The notes under the pieces were generated by a model, which saw only the letters and a program-made list of their open reading frames with translations, made no database searches and was not told where the DNA came from. Positions 24,066-33,085 of a DNA stretch of 64,000 bases are shown here, in pieces. Each line of letters opens with the position of its first letter. Positions within the stretch are counted from its first letter, which is position 1. The stretch is taken from the NCBI GenBank assembly GCA_024655825.1, contig JANLFJ010000010.1, positions 25,151-89,150 of the forward strand, given 5' to 3'. A program made the position numbers and the translations under genes. This DNA comes from Peptococcaceae bacterium. Lineage in GTDB: Bacteria > Bacillota > Peptococcia > DRI-13 > PHAD01.

Positions 24066-24094
24066 TTGACTAAGGCAATATCCGGTGCTATAAT
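24066..24094 (+). promoter_or_regulatory. Sigma-A promoter of the cold-shock gene
   Basis: TTGACT (24066-24071), a 17-base spacer and TATAAT (24089-24094). It leaves a leader of about 45 bases before the start at 24145. Confidence 0.85.
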
Positions 24095-24144
24095 CAACAC
24101 GGTGGAGATTCCACGCGTATTTAGTTTTAGGAGGAATGTTTTTG

Positions 24145-24342
24145 ATGCAGGGCAAAGTTAAATGGTTCAACAAGGAAAAAGGGTACGGCTTTATCGAGCG
24201 GGAAGGCGGCTCCGACGTTTTTGTACACTTTTCCGCTATTCAGGAGGAGGGGTTTAAGACCCTTCAGGAGGGAGAGATTGTCCAATTCGAAATAGTGGAG
24301 GGGCCCAAGGGTTTGCAGGCGGCGAACGTAATCAAAGCCTAA
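24145..24342 (+). CDS. Cold-shock protein, CspA family
   Basis: Single-stranded nucleic-acid-binding protein (65 aa). [20 protein letters not shown] contains RNP1 (KGYGFIE) and is followed by [20 protein letters not shown] with RNP2 (VFVHF). ATG 24145 is chosen because TAGGAGG ends 10 bases upstream; ATG 24136 is too close to that site. It is a monocistronic gene with its own promoter and terminator. Confidence 0.95.
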   Translation: MQGKVKWFNKEKGYGFIEREGGSDVFVHFSAIQEEGFKTLQEGEIVQFEIVEGPKGLQAANVIKA

Positions 24343-24370
24343 ACGGGAACGCACGATAAACAGCGATTGG

Positions 24371-24402
24371 AACCCTGGTAAAATCTACCGGGGTTTTATT
24401 TT
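24371..24402 (+). terminator. Terminator of the cold-shock gene
   Basis: AACCCTGGTA (24371-24380) and TACCGGGGTT (24386-24395) form a 10-bp stem with one G-U pair, followed by TTATTTTC. Confidence 0.85.
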
Positions 24403-24484
24403 CGGCAGGAAACAGTGTGGGCAGGATTTTTTTGGGTTGAGGGGAATAATTATATTAACAGCAATTTGAAGAGGAGTGGATGGC

Positions 24485-25012
24485 ATGAGGTTTCAAATAA
24501 GGGGCAAAAACATGCAGTTAAGCGATGCCTTGAAGGAGTACGTGGAAAAAAGAGTAGGCAAGCTGGAGAAGTACTTTGAAAACAACCCCGAAGCTATCGT
24601 CACTCTTGTTGTGGAGAAGGAGAGGCACCGCGTGGAGGTGACCATGCCTATCAACGGGTACATCCTGCGCGGCGAAGAAGAGTCGACGGACATGTACGCC
24701 TGTATCGACCTGGTGGTGGATAAGCTGGAAAAACAGATCAACAAGTACAAGACGCGCTTGAACAGGAAAAACAAGGGACTGAGCATTAGGGAGATGACTC
24801 CTGAAACGGAAATCCCTGTTGAAGAATACAAAGAACCGGAAGTGGTCAGGACGAAGCGTTTTGCCATTAAACCGATGGCGGTGGAAGAGGCCATCATGCA
24901 GATGAACCTTTTAGGCCACAACTTTTTTGTTTTTTCCAACGCGGAGACGGAAGAGGTAAATGTTGTTTACCGGCGCAAGGACGGGAACTACGGTCTGATT
25001 GAGCCGGAATAA
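24485..25012 (+). CDS. hpf: Ribosome hibernation promoting factor, long form
   Basis: Long-form HPF (175 aa) that dimerises 70S ribosomes into inactive 100S particles. The N-terminal S30AE domain starts RFQIRGKNMQLSDALKEYVE and RVGKLEKYF. The C-terminal dimerisation domain reads RTKRFAIKPMAVEEAIMQMN and LGHNFFVFSNAETEEVNVVY, typical of the long form. GAGGAG lies eight bases before ATG 24485. It sits upstream of secA as in Bacillus. Confidence 0.93.
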   Translation: MRFQIRGKNMQLSDALKEYVEKRVGKLEKYFENNPEAIVTLVVEKERHRVEVTMPINGYILRGEEESTDMYACIDLVVDKLEKQINKYKTRLNRKNKGLSIREMTPETEIPVEEYKEPEVVRTKRFAIKPMAVEEAIMQMNLLGHNFFVFSNAETEEVNVVYRRKDGNYGLIEPE

Positions 25013-25036
25013 CTGCAGCAAGTGGGAGGCGCCGGC

Positions 25037-25087
25037 ATGGATAAAACCGGCAGCATAAACACGGCATGGTGCTGCTGCAACTCCTAG
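25037..25087 (+). CDS. Short leader ORF upstream of secA (16 codons, three tandem Cys)
   Basis: Reads MDKTGSINTAWCCCNS and stop. A GGGAGG Shine-Dalgarno (25024-25029) is seven bases from the ATG, far better placed than the one before secA. The ORF ends 28 bases before the secA start. The Trp-Cys-Cys-Cys run near its end could make translation sensitive to cysteine supply or to nascent-chain effects. GCCGG/CCGGC (25031-25035 with 25047-25051) and GCAGCA/TGCTGC repeats around it could fold. No family is recognised; this is an inferred gene. Confidence 0.45.
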   Translation: MDKTGSINTAWCCCNS

Positions 25088-25115
25088 ATGAGGCCGGAAA
25101 GCGGGTGCATGATAA

Positions 25116-27779
25116 ATGGTGCTGGGTTTACTAAAAAATATTTTTGATGAAAACATCAGGGAAGTCAGGCGGCTGAGCAAAAAGGTGGAGACGATAAACA
25201 GGCTTGAACCCGGGATGCGCTCTTTGAGCGACCGGGAACTGCGCGCCAAGACGGAGCAGTTCAGGGAGCGCCTGGCCGGGGGAGAAACCCTTGACGACAT
25301 CCTGCCGGAGGCCTTTGCCGTTGTCCGGGAAGCCTCCCGCCGGGTTTTGGAGCTGAGGCATTTTGATGTCCAACTGATTGGCGGCATGGTCCTCCACGAG
25401 GGAAAAATCGCCGAGATGAAAACCGGTGAAGGCAAAACCCTGGTGGCTACCCTTCCCGCCTACCTGAATGCCCTGACGGGCCGGGGAGTGCACATCGTCA
25501 CGGTCAATGACTACCTGGCTACGCGCGACAGCGAATGGATGGGCCAGGTTTATAAGTTCCTCGGGCTGTCGGTGGGCCTGATCGTGCACGGTCTCGATTT
25601 TGAAGAACGCAAGAGAGCCTACAACGCGGATATAACGTACGGCACCAACAACGAGTTCGGCTTCGATTACCTCAGGGACAACATGGTCTTTCATCCCGAC
25701 CACATGGTGCAGAGAGGGCTGCATTACGCCATCGTGGACGAGGTGGACAGCATCCTCATCGACGAGGCCCGCACTCCTCTCATCATTTCCGGGACCGGCG
25801 ACAAGCCGAAGGACCTCTATAAAAAGGTGGCCCGGATCATCCCGCGCCTCAAAAAGGAAGAAGACTACACCGTTGATGAAAAAGCCAGAATCGTCACGCT
25901 TACGGAGAAGGGCGTGGAGAGGGTTGAAAACATGCTGGGCGTGGATAACCTCTACGATGACGTAAACATCGAGCTGAGCCACCACGTCAACCAGGCCCTG
26001 CACGCTCATGTCATCATGAAGAGGGATGTCGATTACGTCGTCAAAGACGGCCAGATCATCATTGTCGATGAGTTTACCGGGCGGCTCATGTTCGGGCGCC
26101 GGTACAGCGAAGGATTGCACCAGGCCATAGAGGCCAAGGAAGGGGTCGACATCGAAAAGGAGTCCCAGACCCTGGCCACCATCACCTTCCAGAACTATTT
26201 CCGAATGTACGAAAAACTTGCCGGCATGACCGGCACGGCCGTGACCGAAGAAGAGGAATTCAGAAAGATATACAAGCTCGATGTCGTCGTCATTCCCACC
26301 AACAAGCCCATGATCCGCAAGGATATGCCGGACGTCGTCTACCGCACGGAGGCCGGCAAGTTCAACGCCGTGGTGGACGAGATTGAAAGACGGACCAAGC
26401 AAGGCCAGCCTGTGCTGGTTGGGACCATATCCATAGAAAAATCGGAACGCCTTTCCGAAATGCTGAAAAAAAGGGGCATCGAGCACCAGGTCCTAAACGC
26501 CAAGTTTCATGACCTGGAGGCCCACATCGTGGCCCAGGCCGGGCGGAAAGGGGCCGTTACCGTATCCACCAACATGGCCGGTCGCGGTACCGACATCCTG
26601 CTGGGAGGCAACCCCGGCTACCTGGCCCGCCAGGAGATGCTCAAACAGGGCTACGAGTCTCATGTGATCGAAGAAGCGGCCAGCTACAGCGCGGTGGAGG
26701 ATCCCGGCATCCTGCGGGCCAGGGAACACTACCGGCGGCTGTACGAGGCCAAGAAGGTGGAAACCGACAAGGAACACGAGGAAGTCGTGAAACTGGGCGG
26801 TCTCCATATTATCGGCACGGAACGGCACGAGAGCAGGCGCATCGACAACCAGCTGCGCGGCCGTTCGGGACGCCAGGGAGACCCCGGCTCCAGCCAGTTC
26901 TACATTTCCCTGGAGGATGACCTCATGCGCCTCTTCGGCGCCGAAAACATCATGGGACTCATGGACAGGCTGGGGATGGACGATTCGATTCCCATCGAGA
27001 ACAACCTCATTTCCAGGGCTATCGAGAACGCGCAGCGCCGGGTGGAGAGCCGCAACTTCGATATCCGCAAGCACGTCCTGGAGTACGACGACGTCATGAA
27101 CCAGCAGCGGGAGGTCATCTACGGCCAGCGCCGCAAGGTCCTGATGGGAGAAGACATGAAGGAGAGCATCCTGGAGATGATCGGGAAGGTGGTCAACCGG
27201 ACTGTGGACCGTTTCGCCGGGGAAAGCAGGTACTCGGAGGAATGGGACCTCAAGGGGATGCTCGAGCAGGCCAGGCATGTTTTCCTGCCGCGGCACACCC
27301 TGACGCTGGCGGACCTGTCCAAACTGGAAGACAAAGAGATCAGGGAGCTGTTGTTGGGCGAAGCGTGGAAAGATTACGAGAAAAGAGAGAAAGAACTGGG
27401 ACCGGAAAACATGCGGGAACTGGAGCGCCTGGTCACGCTCAGGGTGGTGGACAACAAGTGGATGGGCCATCTGGACGCCATGGACCAGCTGCGCCACGGC
27501 ATCGGGCTGCGGGCTTACGGCCAGCGGGATCCCCTGGTTGAATACAAGTATGAAGCCTATGACATGTTTAACCAGATGATCGAGGAAATCCAGGAAGAAA
27601 TCGTGCGCTACGTCTATCACGTCACCTTCGTGGAAAGACCGAAGGAGAGGGAGGATTTGGTCGAAAACCGCGGGGAGGGCGAAGTGAAAAGAACGCCGGT
27701 CACAAGCCGCAAAATCGGCCGGAATGATCCCTGCCCCTGCGGCAGCGGGAAAAAATACAAAAAATGCTGCGGGAAATAG
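25116..27779 (+). CDS. secA: Preprotein translocase ATPase SecA
   Basis: Motor of Sec export (887 aa). Key motifs: Walker A region [24 protein letters not shown]-type [20 protein letters not shown], the [13 protein letters not shown] segment [36 protein letters not shown] and the C-terminal zinc-binding tail [19 protein letters not shown]. Full length for the family. The start ATG 25116 has a weak ribosome site, which leaves room for control by the upstream leader ORF. hpf precedes it and prfB follows. Confidence 0.96.
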   Translation: MVLGLLKNIFDENIREVRRLSKKVETINRLEPGMRSLSDRELRAKTEQFRERLAGGETLDDILPEAFAVVREASRRVLELRHFDVQLIGGMVLHEGKIAEMKTGEGKTLVATLPAYLNALTGRGVHIVTVNDYLATRDSEWMGQVYKFLGLSVGLIVHGLDFEERKRAYNADITYGTNNEFGFDYLRDNMVFHPDHMVQRGLHYAIVDEVDSILIDEARTPLIISGTGDKPKDLYKKVARIIPRLKKEEDYTVDEKARIVTLTEKGVERVENMLGVDNLYDDVNIELSHHVNQALHAHVIMKRDVDYVVKDGQIIIVDEFTGRLMFGRRYSEGLHQAIEAKEGVDIEKESQTLATITFQNYFRMYEKLAGMTGTAVTEEEEFRKIYKLDVVVIPTNKPMIRKDMPDVVYRTEAGKFNAVVDEIERRTKQGQPVLVGTISIEKSERLSEMLKKRGIEHQVLNAKFHDLEAHIVAQAGRKGAVTVSTNMAGRGTDILLGGNPGYLARQEMLKQGYESHVIEEAASYSAVEDPGILRAREHYRRLYEAKKVETDKEHEEVVKLGGLHIIGTERHESRRIDNQLRGRSGRQGDPGSSQFYISLEDDLMRLFGAENIMGLMDRLGMDDSIPIENNLISRAIENAQRRVESRNFDIRKHVLEYDDVMNQQREVIYGQRRKVLMGEDMKESILEMIGKVVNRTVDRFAGESRYSEEWDLKGMLEQARHVFLPRHTLTLADLSKLEDKEIRELLLGEAWKDYEKREKELGPENMRELERLVTLRVVDNKWMGHLDAMDQLRHGIGLRAYGQRDPLVEYKYEAYDMFNQMIEEIQEEIVRYVYHVTFVERPKEREDLVENRGEGEVKRTPVTSRKIGRNDPCPCGSGKKYKKCCGK

Positions 27780-27792
27780 GAGGTTTGCTGTT

Positions 27793-28912
27793 TTGTCAGT
27801 GGAAATAAAGCGGGAACTGGAAAAAATCAAAAAAAGAATCGACGAATTAAGGGGGTCCCTTTGACATCGCCGGTAAACAGGCTGAACTGAAAGAACTTGA
27901 AGAAAAGATGGCTCAACCCGGCTTTTGGGAAGACCCGGAGGAAGCCCAGAAGATTGTGCAGCGAAGCAGCGTCTTGAAAAACAGGGTCCAGGAATGGGAA
28001 GACCTTTACGACCGCTTCGAGGAGGCGGGGGTGCTTTATGAACTGGGACAGGAAGAGGAGGAATACCTGGAGGAGGCGGAAAAAACCCTGGAGGAACTCG
28101 GCCGGGAACTGGACAGGCTGGACCTTCAGCTGCTCTTTCGCGACAAGTACGACGCCGGCAACGCGATCGTTTCCCTCCACCCCGGCGCTGGGGGAACAGA
28201 GTCCCAGGACTGGGCGGAGATGCTTCTCAGGATGTATACCCGCTGGGCCGAGCGAAAGGGCTTCGCCGTGGAAATGCTTGATTACCTGCCGGGGGAGGAA
28301 GCCGGCATAAAGAGCGTCACCCTGCTGGTAAAAGGAGAAAACGCATACGGCTGCCTGAAAACCGAGAAGGGCGTTCACCGGCTGGTGCGGATTTCGCCGT
28401 TCGACGCTTCCGGCAGGCGCCACACTTCTTTTGCGGCCGTCGACGTGATTCCCGAAGTGGACGAGGAAATCGACGAGATCACCCTGGACTATTCGGAAAT
28501 CAAGGTCGACACCTACCGTTCGGGCGGGGCGGGAGGCCAGCACGTGAACAAGACTGATTCGGCCGTGCGCATGACCCACCTTCCCACCGGGATAGTGGTG
28601 CAGTGCCAGAACGAGCGGTCCCAGATTTCCAACCGCATGGCCTGCGAGAAAATACTCAAAGCCAAACTGCTGGAATTGAAGCGGGCTGAAAAAGAAAAGG
28701 AATTGAACAGCCTGAGGGGCGAACAGCAAGAGATCGGTTGGGGCAGCCAGGTCCGGTCGTACGTGTTTCATCCCTACAGCCTGGTGAAGGACCACCGGAC
28801 CGGGGTGGAAGTGGGCAACGTCCAGGGGGTCATGGATGGGGAGATAGACGTGTTCATTGACGCCTGCCTGAGGATGGAGGCCGCTAGAGATATGAATAGT
28901 AGTGGGAGTTGA
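27793..28912 (+). CDS. prfB: Peptide chain release factor 2 with programmed +1 frameshift
   Basis: RF2 reads UGA and UAA stops. Translation starts at TTG 27793 (AGGAGG 9 bases upstream), runs 23 codons to CTT and meets an in-frame TGA at 27862. The classical shift site is present: AGGGGG (27850-27855), TCC, CTT TGA C. After the +1 shift the frame continues [20 protein letters not shown] to 28912. The SPF codon-recognition tripeptide ([14 protein letters not shown]) and the GGQ catalytic motif ([14 protein letters not shown]) are intact. The mature coding sequence joins 27793-27861 and 27863-28912, about 372 aa. Confidence 0.95.
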
Positions 28913-28918
28913 GGAATC

Positions 28919-29737
28919 GTGGACCAGGTTACAGAAGAGAAACTGAAAGACACCGCCAGGCAGATCCGCCGCGATATAATCACCATGATTGCCGCGGCCG
29001 GTTCGGGTCACCCCGGGGGCTCGCTTTCGGCGGTGGAAATAGTGACGGCCCTGTACTTCCGGGAAATGAGGATCGACCCGTCCAACCCGGCTTGGCCGGA
29101 GCGGGACAGGTTTGTCCTCAGCAAGGGACACGCCGCGCCGCTGCTCTTTTCCGCGCTGGCGGAGAGGGGCTTTTTCCCGCGGGAGGAGCTCCTGACCTTC
29201 CGCCGGATAAACAGCCGGCTGCAAGGACACCCGGACATGAAAAAAGCCCCGGGCGTGGAAATGTCCACCGGCTCCCTGGGACAGGGAATTTCGACGGCGG
29301 TGGGCATGGCCCTGGCCGGGAAGATTGACCGGAAAGACTACCGGGTCTTTGTCCTTTTAGGGGACGGGGAAATAGAAGAGGGGCAGGTCTGGGAAGCGGC
29401 CATGGCCGCTGCCCACTACAGGCTGGACAACCTCACCGCCTTCCTTGATTATAACGGGCTGCAGATAGACGGGCCCATTTCGGAGGTGATGTCGCCGGAG
29501 CCGGTTGACAAGAAATTTGCCGCCTTCGGCTGGCATGTCCTGGAAATCGATGGGCACTCCTTTGCGGAAATCGGCGAAGCCGTGGCGGAAGCCAGGCGGA
29601 CCAAGGGCAAGCCGACCATGATCATCGCCAGGACGGTTAAAGGAAAAGGCGTTTCATTTATGGAAAACCAGGTAGGCTGGCACGGCACGCCGCCCAACCG
29701 GGAACAGGCGGAACAAGCCCTGGCCGAGCTGTCCTGA
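28919..29737 (+). CDS. Transketolase, N-terminal subunit
   Basis: TPP-binding half of a split transketolase (272 aa). Motifs: [20 protein letters not shown], then [19 protein letters not shown], and the TPP motif [20 protein letters not shown] with [15 protein letters not shown]. The start is GTG 28919 with GAGG nearby. The other half is the next gene, 16 bases on. Split forms are common in archaea, Clostridia and syntrophs. It supplies pentose phosphates by the non-oxidative route. Confidence 0.92.
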   Translation: MDQVTEEKLKDTARQIRRDIITMIAAAGSGHPGGSLSAVEIVTALYFREMRIDPSNPAWPERDRFVLSKGHAAPLLFSALAERGFFPREELLTFRRINSRLQGHPDMKKAPGVEMSTGSLGQGISTAVGMALAGKIDRKDYRVFVLLGDGEIEEGQVWEAAMAAAHYRLDNLTAFLDYNGLQIDGPISEVMSPEPVDKKFAAFGWHVLEIDGHSFAEIGEAVAEARRTKGKPTMIIARTVKGKGVSFMENQVGWHGTPPNREQAEQALAELS

Positions 29738-29753
29738 AAGGGAGGAAGAAAAC

Positions 29754-30701
29754 GTGGAAATGATTGCGACGAGAGACGCGTACGGCAAGGCTCTCGTTAA
29801 ACTGGGCGCCAGTGACCCGCGGGTCGTTGTGCTGGATGCCGACCTGGCCAAGTCAACCAAAACCGTGGAATTTATGAAGCATTACCCGGAGCGTTTTTTC
29901 GACATGGGGATTGCCGAGCAGAACATGATGGGGACGGCCGCCGGCCTGGCGGCCGCAGGGAAGGTCCCTTTCGCCAGCACGTTTGCGGTTTTCGCCGCCG
30001 GCCGGGCCTTTGAACAGGTGCGCAACTCCATCGCCTACACCAGGTTGAACGTCAAGATAGCCGCCACCCACGCAGGGCTGACCGTGGGAGAGGACGGCGC
30101 TTCCCACCAGGCCATTGCCGACCTGGCGGTTATGCGGGCCTTGCCCAACATGACTGTCGTCGTTCCGGCCGACGGCGTGGAAACGGAAAAGGCCGTCTTT
30201 GCCGCGGCCGAGACCGGGGGGCCTTTTTACATACGCCTGGGGAGGTCCGCTTTGCCGGTGCTTTTTGACGGCGATTACCGGTTTCGCATCGGCGAGGCGG
30301 CCGTCATGCGGCCGGGCAATGACGCCTCGGTTATAGCGTGCGGCATAATGGTGGCCGAAGCCCTCAAGGCGGCGGAAGAACTGGAAAAAGAAGGGCTGTC
30401 CGTACGGGTGATCAACATGTCCACCATCAAGCCCCTGGACAGGGAGGCGGTAACCATTGCCGCCAGGGAGACGGGAGCGATAGTCACCGCCGAGGAGCAT
30501 ACCGTTCTCGGCGGGTTGGGAAGCGCTGTGGCCGAAACCCTGGTGGAGACCGTTCCCGTGCCCATGGAAAGGGTGGGGATAAAGGACGTTTTCGGCGAGT
30601 CCGGCAAGCCCCAGGAACTTTTGGAGAAATACGGGCTCACGGCGAAAAATATCAAGGATGCGGTGTATAAGGCGATCGGACGGAAAAAAGAACGGGCATA
30701 A
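29754..30701 (+). CDS. Transketolase, C-terminal subunit
   Basis: Pyrimidine-binding and C-terminal half of the split transketolase (315 aa). Motifs: VVLDADLAKSTKTVEFMKHY, FFDMGIAEQNMMGTAAGLAA with the catalytic glutamate, THAGLTVGEDGASHQAIADL, and a C-terminal domain with GAIVTAEEHTVLGGLGSAVA. GTG 29754 follows GGGAGGAAG. It forms the active enzyme with the preceding subunit. Confidence 0.92.
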   Translation: MEMIATRDAYGKALVKLGASDPRVVVLDADLAKSTKTVEFMKHYPERFFDMGIAEQNMMGTAAGLAAAGKVPFASTFAVFAAGRAFEQVRNSIAYTRLNVKIAATHAGLTVGEDGASHQAIADLAVMRALPNMTVVVPADGVETEKAVFAAAETGGPFYIRLGRSALPVLFDGDYRFRIGEAAVMRPGNDASVIACGIMVAEALKAAEELEKEGLSVRVINMSTIKPLDREAVTIAARETGAIVTAEEHTVLGGLGSAVAETLVETVPVPMERVGIKDVFGESGKPQELLEKYGLTAKNIKDAVYKAIGRKKERA

Positions 30702-30771
30702 CGAATACCCGCCGGCATTTAACAGGCCTTTCCAGCAGGATTTCCCCTGATCATGTCGAACAAAAAGATAG

Positions 30772-30788
30772 TTGGCAGAATAATTGCA
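30772..30788 (+). promoter_or_regulatory. Candidate sigma-54 promoter upstream of ftsE
   Basis: TTGGCA-GAATAA-TTGCA has GG (30774-30775) and GC (30786-30787) exactly 10 bases apart, as in the -24/-12 element TTGGCAC-N5-TTGCA. It lies 29 bases before the ftsE start in a 114-base gap. rpoN is encoded later in the window. No activator site was identified. Confidence 0.45.
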
Positions 30789-30815
30789 GAGATTTAATTA
30801 AAGCGGGGTGATCAG

Positions 30816-31502
30816 GTGATCCAGATGTTCAACGTCTTCAAGACATACAACGGTGAAGTAAGGGTGGATGCCCTTTGTGATATAAACCTCCACATTAAAA
30901 AGGGGGAGTTTGTTTTTATTGTCGGTCCCAGCGGGGCCGGCAAATCGACCCTTGCCAGGCTGATGATCAGGGAAGAGCTGCCGACAAAAGGACAGATCAT
31001 GGTCGACGGCCGCAGCATCATCAGGATGAAAGAACGGGAAGTTCCTTATCTTCGCCGGAAAATCGGCTTCATCTTCCAGGACTTCCGGCTTCTCATGGAC
31101 CGCACCGTCTATGAAAACGTGGCCTTCGCCCTCGAGGCCCTGGAGATGCCGCGCAGCGTCGTCCGGGAGCGTGTTCCCGCCGTCCTGGAAATGGTGGGAC
31201 TGGCGGACAAGATCAATTCTTATCCCTACCAGCTGTCCGGCGGCCAGCAGCAGAGGGTCTGCATTGCCAGGGCCGTGGTCAACGACCCCCTGATAGTGAT
31301 TGCCGACGAACCGACCGGGAACCTTGACCCCGACACCTCCTGGGGGATCATGTCGATCCTGGCGGCCATTAACAAGCGGGGCACGACGATAATTACGGCA
31401 ACGCATGACCGGGAGATTGTCGACAGGATGAAGCGCAGGGTGATTGCCCTTTCCGAAGGCCGTATTGTCAGGGATGACGAAAGGGGGTTCTACCAGTCGT
31501 GA
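30816..31502 (+). CDS. ftsE: Cell-division ABC transporter ATPase FtsE
   Basis: ATPase (228 aa) of the FtsEX complex, which activates peptidoglycan hydrolases. Walker A is [15 protein letters not shown], the signature is [20 protein letters not shown] and Walker B is [19 protein letters not shown] 30816 is the start; ATG 30825 is possible. The ftsX start overlaps its stop by four bases. Confidence 0.95.
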   Translation: MIQMFNVFKTYNGEVRVDALCDINLHIKKGEFVFIVGPSGAGKSTLARLMIREELPTKGQIMVDGRSIIRMKEREVPYLRRKIGFIFQDFRLLMDRTVYENVAFALEALEMPRSVVRERVPAVLEMVGLADKINSYPYQLSGGQQQRVCIARAVVNDPLIVIADEPTGNLDPDTSWGIMSILAAINKRGTTIITATHDREIVDRMKRRVIALSEGRIVRDDERGFYQS

Positions 31503-32386
31503 AGCCGAGCAGTTTTAGCTACGCTTTTCGTGACGCCCTCCGCTCCCTGTGGCGCAATAAATTCATGAGCATGGCCTCGGTGGCTACCGTGGCCATATCC
31601 CTCCTCGTGCTGGGTTCGGCCTGGTTGCTGGTTATGAATACCCACCACCTGGCCAAAGCAATGGAGTCCGAACTGGAAATCAACGTCTACCTTAAAAACG
31701 AAGTGACCAGGGAACAGGCCCTGGCCCTGAAGGAGCAGTTTGCCGGGATTCCCGGCACGGCCGAAGTGATTTTCGTTTCAAAAGAAGAGGGTTTAAAGGT
31801 CCTGGAAGAACGCTTCGGAAAAGAGACCGACCTGCTGGAGGCGCTGGGCGGCAGCAACCCTCTCCCCGACGTGTACCGTATTAAGGCGCAGGCGGCCGAG
31901 GATGTCCCGCGGATTGCCGACGATGCCGGCAAAATTCAGGGAGTGGAAAAGGTCCGCTACGGCCAGGGGTTTGTGGAGAAACTGCTTTCCTTAACGCGGT
32001 GGCTGCGTGTGTCCGGAATAATAGCCATTTTTGCCGTTGCCCTGGCGGCGGTGTTCCTGATCGCCACGACCATCAGGCTTACCGTTTACGCCCGGCGGCA
32101 CGAAGTTGCCATCATGAAACTGGTGGGGGCTACCAACTGGTATATCCGCTGGCCCTTTTTCCTGGAAGGCATGGTCATCGGGTTTACGGGAGCGCTGATT
32201 TCCGTCGTTTCATTATACCTGTTTTACGACAAGCTGACCGAGAACATCGCTCTTACCGTCAGCTTCCTTCCGGTGATGACCGACAAGAACGTCCTCTTTG
32301 ACATCTATAAAAATCTGCTGATTCTGGGCACGGGCCTGGGAGCGCTGGGGAGCGCGATCAGCCTGCGCCGCTTCCTGAAAATTTGA
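31499..32386 (+). CDS. ftsX: Cell-division ABC transporter permease FtsX
   Basis: Permease (295 aa) with four membrane spans: one N-terminal (MSMASVATVAISLLVLGSAW), a large extracellular loop of about 110 residues, then three C-terminal spans. Family motifs include LEINVYLKNEVTREQALALK and RHEVAIMKLVGATNWYIRWP. GTG 31499 overlaps the ftsE stop. It signals to a wall hydrolase that is not encoded here; the downstream gene for a Ctp-type protease fits the Bacillus order. Confidence 0.94.
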   Translation: MKPSSFSYAFRDALRSLWRNKFMSMASVATVAISLLVLGSAWLLVMNTHHLAKAMESELEINVYLKNEVTREQALALKEQFAGIPGTAEVIFVSKEEGLKVLEERFGKETDLLEALGGSNPLPDVYRIKAQAAEDVPRIADDAGKIQGVEKVRYGQGFVEKLLSLTRWLRVSGIIAIFAVALAAVFLIATTIRLTVYARRHEVAIMKLVGATNWYIRWPFFLEGMVIGFTGALISVVSLYLFYDKLTENIALTVSFLPVMTDKNVLFDIYKNLLILGTGLGALGSAISLRRFLKI

Positions 32387-32417
32387 CAGCTTCATTTATG
32401 ATACGCCCGGTAATTTT

Positions 32418-32591
32418 TTGCAAAGCGGTGAAAATGGCCGACCGCGTAGTAAGGGAGATGATGGGACTGCAATAATTATAATATCGCTGTTGTATTTTAC
32501 GAAGCTTGCCCAGGGAGAGCAGGCTGGAAAAGAAAAAGGATGGATGACTATCGAGGAAGTGGAAGCAGAACTGGGGATTGAGAATGTATAA
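32418..32591 (+). pseudogene. Truncated antitoxin upstream of the RelE/ParE toxin
   Basis: The frame ends TKLAQGEQAGKEKGWMTIEE, then VEAELGIENV and a stop, overlapping the toxin start by eight bases. Such endings (GWMTIEEVEAELGI) are typical of the C-terminal toxin-binding part of type II antitoxins. The 30 or so residues upstream do not look like a DNA-binding domain, and TTG 32418 has no ribosome site. The antitoxin seems to have lost its N-terminal half, perhaps by insertion behind ftsX. Confidence 0.5.
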
Positions 32592-32901
32592 GCTGAAAAT
32601 TTCGCCCGAAGCCAAAGATGATTTGGCAGAAATTAAAGGCTACATTTCTCAGGAGGCGGATGTAAATCTGGTTTCTAAAATCACGAAAAAAATACGCGGG
32701 TTGTCGGAGCATCCTGGAATTGGCGCCCCGCTATCTTCCGTCGTAGATATTCAGACAGACTACCGTTTTCTTGCCTGTGCCAATTACCTGATATTTTACA
32801 GGTGCGAAGATGGAATTGTTTTCGTGTCGAGAATCTTATACGGCAGGCGGAATTATACGCGTATCCTGTTCGGTGACTTGCCGGAGGATGAAGAAAAATA
32901 G
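32584..32901 (+). CDS. Type II toxin, RelE/ParE family
   Basis: About 105 aa with the RelE/ParE pattern: MYKLKISPEAKDDLAEIKGY at the start, KKIRGLSEHPGIGAPLSS in the middle and YRFLACANYLIFYRCEDG and VFVSRILYGRRNY at the end (the typical YxIFYR...ILYxRRNY of ParE-like toxins). ATG 32584 overlaps the antitoxin stop. Whether a working antitoxin exists is uncertain. It lies between the ftsEX operon and ctpA, which are otherwise syntenic with Bacillus. Confidence 0.8.
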   Translation: MYKLKISPEAKDDLAEIKGYISQEADVNLVSKITKKIRGLSEHPGIGAPLSSVVDIQTDYRFLACANYLIFYRCEDGIVFVSRILYGRRNYTRILFGDLPEDEEK

Positions 32902-33024
32902 AGTACATATCGCTTAGTCAATTAAAAAACTGGATCAGTGAATTGCCCAGTTATATCAGGGCTTTATTCGGACAATTTGGGTGCGAAAGTTGAGTACTTA
33001 ACATATATATAATTTTGGTGGTAA

Positions 33025-33055
33025 AATAAAACGGTGATAATAACACCGTTTTATT
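33025..33055. terminator. Terminator after the toxin gene
   Basis: AATAAAACGGTG (33025-33036) and CACCGTTTTATT (33044-33055) form a perfect 12-bp stem with loop ATAATAA and A/T runs on both sides, so it can act in both directions. Confidence 0.8.
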
Positions 33056-33085
33056 GTTAGCGGTGATGACCGGGCGGGTGAGATT

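Noticed and set aside
25131..27830. Long minus-strand open frames opposite secA
   Set aside because: They mirror secA codon bias and have no independent start signal or family.
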